A stretch of DNA of 64,000 nucleotides, taken from positions 220,149 through 284,148 of the forward strand of contig QLIY01000002.1 in NCBI GenBank assembly GCA_003260075.1. The letters are read 5' to 3'. Positions 56,776 through 64,000 of this stretch are shown in pieces (the stretch's first letter is position 1; every line of letters begins with the position of its first letter). The translations under genes were made by a program, and so were the position numbers. The stretch comes from Phallusia mammillata (lineage: Eukaryota > Chordata > Ascidiacea > Phlebobranchia > Ascidiidae). Below the pieces are notes generated by a model. The model ran no database searches. It saw only the letters and a list, made by a program, of their open reading frames with translations, and was not told the DNA's origin.

Positions 56776-59570
56776 TTGCATGACGTCATTATTTTCTGAC
56801 GTCACAGTCGGTGGTTTTAGATTTTGAAATTATTTTACTTTTTAGTACCATGACGTCATCATTTTGTGATGTCATAGTCGGTATTTTTAGATTTTGAACA
56901 GGTAGCAGGTAAACAAAATTCATTTGGATTTTCATAGCGGCTGCAATAATAAAACGGTTGAGAACCAATGTTTTTGGACAGTGAATATTCTTTACCGACT
57001 CTGGTTGTATCCAGTGGATCACGACGAACGCCTGGGCCCTTGTACACGTGATTGGTGAACCCGGGGTTGTTCTCAATGTCGGCGCCGAGATAGTAGGTGT
57101 AATGAGTGTCTCCGTTACAGTCAGGGAAATTCATTGCTCTCAATGCAGCTGAAGCCGTGCTGAGATCCGTCTCCGAGTAGCTGAATAGAAAGTTGTTTAA
57201 ATAAAATGTAGAATTCTTTATCTTTTCTGACAATCATATGATCTACACTTTTTGTGATTTAAAAAGTATCATCGCTTTCAGTGTTTTATCATCAAGCGAA
57301 AACTGAATACATTACAACAGAACGTTACAACGTTACACAAACGAAACGACTTAACACTGATGCACAAACTCATATATAACATATGTTTTAACGTTCAAAA
57401 TATTCAAACTATACTTGAGTAAGATTTTAGGATTTGAAAATGCTTATTTTCCTACAAAACTAACTACAATTTCAGCGATGATTTCACTGCCCTATTGCAC
57501 ACATTATAAACGCTGAAAGGAAAATCTATTGTGCGCAAAAAGCTTAATCCAACAGAAATAGCACACATCCAATGAACCTCAAAGTGTACTCTGTGTGTAT
57601 GACTTTACACATGGGAGTGTAAGTTGTGAACTGATATGTGGGTACACTACATCGTTGGAATATTGCCTTTCAAACAGCTTGTCCGCCAGAAACAACTTAT
57701 TTATGCACACTTTTTGTTGCTCAAAGTGGTACTTAGTGTATTTAATAAGTTTGTGTATGTCTAGGCACCCCACTTTTGAGAGGACATCATAGAGACAAAA
57801 CAACTGTACCATTTCAAGGAACATCTTAGAAGCTTGGCACAACTAATAACTTACAGGTGAACATTGTTATGGATTGACTGACTCGTAAAAAGCTGCACAC
57901 CAATGTTCCACTGAGAGCCAGCGTTTTCAGGAACGAAATAGTCGATGATGTTTGCGCAGCGGTCTCTCCAGAGCTACAAAGACAAGGTGAAAATGAAACC
58001 ATCAAACATTAATACACCTTTTGACATATTTTTGTCTTGTTTGTAATTAAAGTCGTCTAAAGCATCGCTTCTCAATCGTTTTTGCTCTGCGACATCATTA
58101 TGAAAAAAATTCTACGAGCCCCTTTTACGCACGTATACCATTTATTGTAACAATGGCATAATAACGCATAATGTTTCGCGACCCCACTTTCGGTCGCGAC
58201 CCACAGTTTGAGAAGCCCTGGTCTAAGGTATTTGCAGGCAAGGTTTCGTGAGAATTATTCTCTCATGTTAAAAAAATGTAAGCAGCGAGCTTTAATACTT
58301 TTGAGGTATTATATATGTTTAGGCGATATTGCTGTCCATTATTTGTTTTCATAAAGCACACGTTTTTGTTTTATTTCTTTAGCACCGCTTTTTATCATAC
58401 GGAAAAAAAACATCCAAGAATGGTAACATAAAAATCCCTTTAATAACAAACAGAACATTTGACAAATTAGACGAAGATACGCATTAACCGATGTAGATTA
58501 GTTTATTAAGTCTTATACAACAACGAAATTGCAGCGCTAAAGTTGTAATAAATCATATCTAAGAAGACTGAGACATCGCGGTTTAATATAACGTCTAACA
58601 CGCAAATGGTGTCAGCATATCATATGCACATACCTCCCAAAACTCGTAAGGTGGTAAATTATTTGAACCAAAAAGTCCTCCAGACAAACAACTAGCCGAG
58701 TCGGTCAACTTTGAAATGTCAGTGATAATAACCATATCGATATTACAGGGGTCGATAGCTATGCAGGTCAAGTTGTTGGCGTCGAGCTTCATAAGACAAG
58801 GACAGGAACATGAGGCTGCACCGTCCCCCCGATCGAGACAGTAATGAGAGCAGCCACCGTTGCTAGTAAGGCAAGGTGATTGTCCTGTGAGCAAAAACAT
58901 GGAGGGAATGACATTTGATTCGAAGTAACATTAGATGTTTTAAGTTAAAGACGGTAAACACTAATTGTTTGGAACATAACAAAGGTTTTTTTTATGTTTA
59001 CTGTTTTTTAGATATTATAACTGTTTCAGAGTTGCATGTCGTTTCGAAACCGGGTCACTCTGTCACACTACACTAGTGGTTCCCAAACTTTTTCATATTT
59101 CAAAACGGTCCCTTTGCCATTATTTCGAGGGCTCGCGGTCCTTAAGCCAAAAAGTGTATTTCATAAAAACGAAAGTTGATTGCAGGATTTTAGCTAAGGT
59201 ACCTGCAGCTAACAAAGCCCATTAAAAAACTATTGCGTATACCTGAAAAACCATTTAACCGTTTCAGGCCAAATTCGGCATGATTGTTGCAGTTTGGGAA
59301 CCGCTGCACTATAGACATACACTCTGTCAAAATTGTACTACGCCATATCTAACCTGCAAACCCAATTCGGGTTTTATTTGAACTAAATTACGAGTTTGTG
59401 TTCCGAACTATGAAACAGTTTATCAACCTTTAAAACGTGTTGACAAAATGATTGACTAACTTACCTTTAGAGTTGTGTAGAATAAAAATATTGCCTACCG
59501 ACTTACCTTGGACTTCAAGTAACAAGTAAAATCCAATCAGGAAAAGAAATAACGATGACTTGCCCACCAT
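51638..59570 (-). CDS. EGF-VWA-ZP transmembrane protein, paralogue B
   Basis: Thirteen exons join in frame to 676 residues: 59507-59570, 58634-58884, 57855-57973, 56996-57180, 56416-56578, 55656-55801, 54692-54885, 53939-54193, 53433-53666, 53026-53185, 52632-52728, 51807-51889, 51638-51717. Order: signal peptide (SSLFLFLIGFYLLLE); EGF-like module (CLTSNGGCSHYCLDRGDG...CSC); divergent VWA (DMVIITDIS, WNIGVQLFTS); linker; ZP-N (SCEEQMTMVIPDC); ZP-C (LVSCVATSS, SDGCADDPTFE, YIHCAFAAC); furin-type site SRRRR; hydrophobic patch TLGPFIG; membrane helix (AAAGIVLMLVAVVLMM); short tail with PPEY. All ZP-C cysteines are present. The intron after exon 10 has a GC donor (ATAG then GCAAGT). The MIDAS motif DxSxS is only partly kept, so metal-dependent binding by the VWA is doubtful. 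Confidence 0.87.
52035..52212. repeat. Inverted repeat interrupted by a C22 run
   Basis: Left arm 52035-52090 (GTATTTGTGTATAAAACA, ACTACGTTTCGGCAAGTGCT) is complementary to right arm 52150-52212 (ATGTTTTATGTACAAATAC, AGCACTTGTCGAAATGTAGT). A nested 13-bp inversion (GTCAGAATTAAAA) lies inside. The C run at 52091-52112 probably replaces missing sequence. Confidence 0.65.
52271..52561. mobile_element. hAT-type MITE (GGGGTGGGCAACC ends)
   Basis: 291 bp with ends CGGGGGTGGGCAACC and GGTTGCCCACCCCTG; flanking 8-mers ATCTAAAC and ATCTATAT agree at six positions. Same family as 45211-45514. Confidence 0.75.
53262..53400. mobile_element. Degraded hAT-type MITE (CAGTGGTGG family)
   Basis: Starts CAGTGGTGGAATTCTAA and ends near ACCCCACCATG; target duplication no longer clear. 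Lies in paralogue B intron 9. Confidence 0.6.
54253..54397. mobile_element. hAT-type MITE (CAGTGGTGGGATT family)
   Basis: 145 bp, ends CAGTGGTGGGATTC and AATCCCACCACTG, perfect 8-bp duplication GGTGTATG (54245-54252, 54398-54405). In paralogue B intron 7. Confidence 0.9.
55850..56013. mobile_element. hAT-type MITE (CAGTGGTGGGATT family)
   Basis: 164 bp, ends CAGTGGTAGGATT and AATCCCACCACTG, flanking 8-mers CCCTCACA and CCCACACA (one mismatch). In paralogue B intron 5. Confidence 0.82.
56667..56900. repeat. TGACGTCA-bearing tandem repeats interrupted by a C37 run
   Basis: Three units of roughly 60-70 bp, each with TGACGTCA or a close variant and a GATTTTGAAATTATTT-like tail, lie round the C run at 56739-56775. 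Related sequence occurs in paralogue A introns at about 38228-38300 and 46388-46440. Confidence 0.6.
58063..58220. mobile_element. Degraded hAT-type MITE
   Basis: 158 bp, ends CATCGCTTCTCAATC and GTTTGAGAAGCCCTG, flanking 8-mers GTCTAAAG and GTCTAAGG (one mismatch). Confidence 0.7.
59074..59306. mobile_element. hAT-type MITE
   Basis: 233 bp, ends TAGTGGTTCCCAAAC and GTTTGGGAACCGCTG, flanking 8-mers CACTACAC and CACTATAG (six matches). In paralogue B intron 1. Confidence 0.7.
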
Positions 59571-60140
59571 ATTGCGCGGCTTCTCTAAGCCAACTTACTG
59601 TAAAGAAATACGGCTCTCTTTAATCAAAGTTATTTCCCTTTTAAAAATGTTGTCTGAAATTAAAAATAACAGTTATCATTGACAAAAAACGTTTGTTTTC
59701 ATAATCAAAAGTGTCTGCCCAAAAACTGAATATTCTTGCTTTTGTTTTCTGTTTAATTAAGTTTGTTATTGTATATTTAACCTTCATAACATGACTACAG
59801 TGACCCAAATCATCTTCAACGTCTGACGTCAAGTTGTCCTTATGTTTGATATTGTACACTAAGTTAAGTTAATTGATACTTTGTGCTTTGCCGTTATCAA
59901 GATTATAATTCAACGTATTGATGTAGTTCTTTTCTCCAAATAAACTATTCCGCCTTTTGTACATCTTTCACACAACAAATATTTCGCATACATTGTCTCA
60001 ATAAGCTAAAACTTTAATCTTACTTCATTTGTTAAATCACCTCATGCACGGAAAAAGAAAATATCGCATTATAAGACCTAGACTATATCATACACATATT
60101 CAATATTATAAGTACAGATACATAGAGAGGCAGTACACAT

Positions 60141-60141
<1 letters not shown>

Positions 60142-60204
<63 letters not shown>
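60142..60204. other. 63-base C run, probable gap
   Basis: C tract with the same 26-bp sequence on each side, as at the G10 junctions. Produces spurious polyproline and polyglycine ORFs. Confidence 0.65.
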
Positions 60205-60970
60205 ACAGATACATAGAGAGGCAGTACACATAGCAAATCGCGGACACCTATTGTGCGCTGTATTCGCAACGCAAAACCGGATACAGGCCGGAAGCACGGG
60301 TAGCTAACAAGCTTAGTCACCGATCGAGCGACGAGCGAATAATGCGCGGCGATTTATCCCTCGTTCTCCCGCGCACACACCTGTTCTGGGAGGAGGGAGT
60401 ATCATAAAGCGGAAATCGTATTGAGGTTGCGCCAATCTGTATCATCATAAAACGCTGTATTGTGTTGTGTACTGCTGTAGCTAATATCTATAAACCAATG
60501 CATGTTGTGTTAGCGCTATACGCTGTTATGTTATAAGAACCTGCTCTTTAACACAATATTAATGTGTCTTTTGGCCCTAAGAACTTTCTGATTCTGTCTT
60601 ATCTCCTTTTCAACAAATCCCTGTATTAATTTAGTGTAACATATACACTCAAATTAACAGAGACAGAACTCAAATTAACAAACAATATAAACGTCTGCAT
60701 ATGGTCCAATTTTATCATTTTCATTGTAGTTGCTTTTAGAGCTGCATTCAAACACTACAAACGAAAATTCAGTCATAAGGTAAGTATATAGTCACATACT
60801 GAGATATCAAACATATGGTTGTAAGCCTCTCAGAAATAAAATAGGTGATAGTCGCAAACCTTTGGTCAACAGCATCTCTTGTTTGTTCACAAAAGACAAT
60901 TAGAAGTCATTGTGATAAACCAGCTGCTCGGCATGATTAGAACAACAGCAGTTTAACCGATATTCTAATG

Positions 60971-61185
60971 CAGGGGTCGGCAACCTTTTTTTATACTGCG
61001 GACCGTTTTTACAACTAAAATTTTATCGCGGACCGGCCTTCAAAAAACTACAAATATTTAGCAATGAAAACGCCTAAATTAATTTATCATCCCCGGGATA
61101 CATTGGCAAAAGCTCTTAACCTGAAAAAGTATACGGCCCGGTAACGAGCTCCTCGCGGACCGGCACCGGCAGTTGCCGACCACTG
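60971..61185. mobile_element. hAT-type MITE (CAGGGGTCGGCAACC ends)
   Basis: 215 bp, ends CAGGGGTCGGCAACC and AGTTGCCGACCACTG, perfect 8-bp duplication TTCTAATG (60963-60970, 61186-61193). A second copy of its right end follows the N at 61337. Confidence 0.9.
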
Positions 61186-61879
61186 TTCTAATGGGTGCAA
61201 ACCTGTCATGCCGTTGAAGATGTTAAACCACCTTTTTGGTGTACAGTAATGCCAAAAGTATGCATCTTTTTGGCTTGAAAAATCTTTTTGAAGAGGTTTT
61301 ATTAAAGTTATGTTAAATTACAGCAAGCCTCGGTTANTATACGGCCCGGTATCGAGCTCCTCGCGGACCGGCACCGGCAGTTGCCGACCACTGTTCTAAT
61401 GGGTGCAAACCTGTCATGCCGTTGAAGATGTTAAACCACCTTTTTGGTGCACAGCAATGCCAAAAGTATGCATCTTTTTGGCTTGAAAAATCTTTTTGAA
61501 GAGGTTTTATTAAAGTTATGTTAAATTACAGCAAGCCTCGGTTAATCCGGACATTTTTTAGGTCCAAACGGGTCCGGATTAACCGATGTCGATTAGTTTA
61601 AGCCTTACTACATGACAAATCAATTGTACTTTAAGTTTAGTTCGAAAGCAAATATTTTGTCATTCGAAAGTAATGGCCTGATGTCCAAAATACATTGTGA
61701 CGTAATTACACGGTTTGTATGTGACAGTCGGTTAGCCAATTTCCAAACCTTATCAAAACATTGCTGATTTATAAGTTCTTGCATTGAAAACATTTCAACT
61801 GTTTTGTTTTATGTTTTGGTGGGCCAGATTTTCTGTTTGCCAAACTAGTATGCAAATATACCTAAAATACACTGAAGTT

Positions 61880-62430
61880 TGAAAATCGTTTATTAGAACA
61901 CTGATGAGGCTAACAAAAACAAAACAAAAAACCGAAGCACGATTTGGAAGTCGGAAAAAAGCATTTATCAAAACTGAACGATTCGTTGTACCTTCATATC
62001 TTCAAATAAAGTGCGAAGCATGAAATAAAACAACAAAGGCTACAAAAATCAATAATCTAAATAGTTGTATGTGAAGCGTTTTTCTGAGCATAAATTGGGT
62101 GTTAAGGTCTTGGACATAGCATTAATAGCGGCATTTTAAATTTGTGTCTACGGTCCCCCCCCCCATCGTTTATTAGAACACTGATGAGGCTAACAAAAAC
62201 AAAACAAAAAACTGAAGCACGATTTAGAAGTTGGAAAAAAAGCATTTATCAGAACTGTCCGATTCTTTGGACTTTCATATAAAGTGCAAAGCAAGAAATA
62301 AAACAACAAAGGCTACAAAAATCAATAATCTAAATAGTTGTATGTGTGTTTAACGCGTTGTTCTGAGCATAAATTGGGTGTTTAGGTCTTGGACATAGCA
62401 TTAATAGCGGCATTTTAAATTTGTTTCTAC
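61880..62430. repeat. 270-bp duplication across a C10 run
   Basis: 61884-62154 and 62165-62430 are near-identical (ATCGTTTATTAGAACACTGA at both starts), separated by exactly ten C at 62155-62164. This is the reverse-strand version of the G10 junctions. Confidence 0.8.
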
Positions 62431-62453
62431 GGCCACGACAAAGCATACTATCT

Positions 62454-64000
62454 CTATGGCTTGACTAGCGGTCGGTAGAGGCGCCCGAGAGCATCATCTA
62501 TTGTGCGTCGTTTGTAATCCTCCCATTCGAAAGACCCTTTCAAATTCTTCAAGATATCGTGCTGTTTTGGAAACGGAGGAAACTGATAAACAATAAAGTC
62601 AGTTTTAGTATAGTCCTGTACAAGTCCATCTAGAATTACAATGTCAAGAAAATAATATTTATTTCTGCAATGTGTAAATAATCTTTAAACTGCAAAAACT
62701 GATAATATAGTTTTTGAAGGTTATTGTTCCGATTTTTGTAACATAAATATAATATAGTTTTTATTATTCCATTGTCTTAAAATTCAGCCTTACATGCACA
62801 AAACACTCTGCTTTCTCTTTATCATTGATATCTATCAGCACAAACCACTATTATTTAGAAAAGCGTTGGCACGCGAGGTCATTACCACATGGAAACAACA
62901 AGCACCCATCGCCTGAAGGTTGCCGACCCCTGCCCTAGATAAACTTTGGTAACATACAACACTTAGAAAACCACGTGAAAAATAGTGGTTACGTGTAAAA
63001 AAACAATCAATCACCTTCATGTTGATGAGGCTGTACACAGTTTCGTCGGCATACTTCTGAAAGAACTTTTTGTTGATCTGAATTACTTCAGCACCGCAGC
63101 TGATTAAACTTACGCTCGCGCCTCGTTGTTCCTTCGGCAGAACTGCGAGAAATCCCTAAGCGAGAATCGACAAAATGTTCATAGTCCTAAGAGTCATAAA
63201 CGAAAATCTCGCATCAAAGTAGTAAGTCGGGTTCGGGTTTAGTTTTTTTAACAAGCGGGCTTGAATCGGGCCAGATTTCACATTGTGCGTCTGCATTTAA
63301 AAAATACCCCCCCCCCCCCCCCCCCCCCCCCCCTGGTCGCTAGAATTAAACCTAATATCCACAACAGCCATAAAACGCCTTGTTTAGATCATTATCTATT
63401 TTTGTCTTTTTGACCTTTTATTGTCAAGGAATATTAAACCGATTGTGCAGTCAGGCAACAGATAATCTTTTAAACTAATAACCAAATTGGTAGAAAGCTG
63501 GCTCCATCTTATACTAGAAATCTTGTACTAATACTTAAAATACAAAGACAACATTAAAGTCCAGCAAAACTCACAAAACTGTCTCCCGTTCCTAAGACTT
63601 CCAGAGCAACGTAGGCGGCTTGATCGAGTTGGCGACCGTACAACGAAGACAGGAAGGGGAAGTTGGCAAGATGAGGGGCGGTCTGAACACGTGTTGCATC
63701 CTGCGAGTTGTGTAAGGATATGTGTAAATGTGGTGTAACGTTTTTTGATTATTGCCAGATGTGATATACCAAGCGTTTGGCCACACGCTGTACGCAACAA
63801 ATGCTCATAATATTTTACATACCTGGTCCCTGACCTGATTTTAAAGTGGAATCTGTGCATTCTAAATGAATTAGTCCTCGTAAAAATGCAAAATTTAGGA
63901 CCAGAAAAGTTTGTCCAATTTGGTGATTTACTTATAAACGGTCTCAGTATATTGCATGAATGCTAATTCTCACAGTTGTCTCGATTTTTTCCAGTCTATG
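62454..64000 (-). CDS. Cyclic-nucleotide-binding-domain-like protein, C-terminal exons (partial; CNBD2-like)
   Basis: Three exons are clear and in frame: 63575-63700, 63015-63155, 62454-62582; a fourth probably begins at about 63977 and runs past the window edge. Together the three code 131 residues and a stop. YVALEVLGTGDSF then GFLAVLPKEQRGASVSLISC then AEVIQINKKFFQKYAD resembles the phosphate-binding cassette and following strand of a cNMP-binding domain, with the final helix and a tail (FEWEDYKRRTIDDAL) as in CNBD2-type proteins. The ribose-binding Glu of the FGE motif is Phe, so nucleotide binding is doubtful. Identity rests on a short stretch. Confidence 0.55.
63307..63333. other. 27-base C run inside a repeat, probable gap
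   Basis: Compared with relatives near 40390-40450 and 49945-50000, the C run stands where about 20 bases of ordinary repeat should be, so it looks like unread sequence. Confidence 0.6.

Larger units (their letters stand above)
59571..62453. other. Intergenic region between ZP paralogue B and the CNBD-like gene
   Basis: No supported exon. Contents: a C63 run at 60142-60204 flanked by a 26-bp direct repeat (CAGATACATAGAGAGGCAGT...), a MITE (60971-61185), an N at 61337 with a duplicate of 61131-61320 after it, and a 270-bp duplication across a C10 run. Confidence 0.55.

Noticed and set aside
56475-56783. Plus-strand ORF ending in polyproline
   Set aside because: Antisense to paralogue B exon 5 and runs into the C37 run.
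60029-60320. Overlapping polyproline (plus) and polyglycine (minus) ORFs
   Set aside because: Both come from the C63 run flanked by a 26-bp direct repeat; an assembly artefact.
61901-61930. CTGATGAGG string as another hammerhead core
   Set aside because: No GAAA partner or pairing arms at the right spacing.
1-64000. CRISPR arrays, bacterial operons or phage genes
   Set aside because: Spliced eukaryotic genes throughout and no regular spacer-repeat pattern.

Overview
The window is nuclear DNA of an animal, most likely an ascidian tunicate (Ciona-like). Supporting signs are chordate-type orthologues split by many short GT-AG introns, AT-rich non-coding DNA, tight gene spacing, short hAT-type elements with 8-bp target duplications, and a possible two-gene transcription unit. 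The species is inferred, not proven.

Layout: (1) 266-14938, minus: PCF11 (RNA polymerase II 3'-end processing and termination), about 23 exons. (2) 15908-17758, plus: MRPL15, then a C7orf50/WKF-domain gene only 60 bp downstream. (3) 18207-19178, minus: METTL18 in one exon. (4) 20008-24813, minus: NOM1, eight exons. (5) 25327-31833, plus: protein MFI (C11orf65), ten exons. (6) 32550-35232, minus: a PTF1/FERD3L-like bHLH factor, seven exons. (7) 37915-47420 and 51638-59570, minus: two tandem paralogues coding secreted-then-membrane proteins with VWA and ZP modules, 13 exons each with the same intron phases. (8) 62454 to beyond 64000, minus: C-terminal exons of a cyclic-nucleotide-binding-domain-like gene. 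For NOM1, MFI, the bHLH gene and both ZP genes I joined exons by hand and each sum stays in frame to a stop.

The first half is mostly housekeeping (mRNA 3' ends, mitochondrial and cytosolic ribosomes, nucleolus). The second half is a tandem cell-surface/extracellular-coat pair embedded in many short transposons.

Two things dominate what the gene list does not explain. First, about 25 G runs of almost exactly 10 bases (and one C10) sit between near-identical copies of the same sequence; these look like minimum-size scaffold gaps placed between overlapping allelic contigs, with N turned into G. They create false duplicate exons. Second, short repeats in PCF11 introns carry a nearly complete type I hammerhead ribozyme (10604-10653) with decayed relatives nearby, and a further hammerhead-like core lies at 37531-37595.
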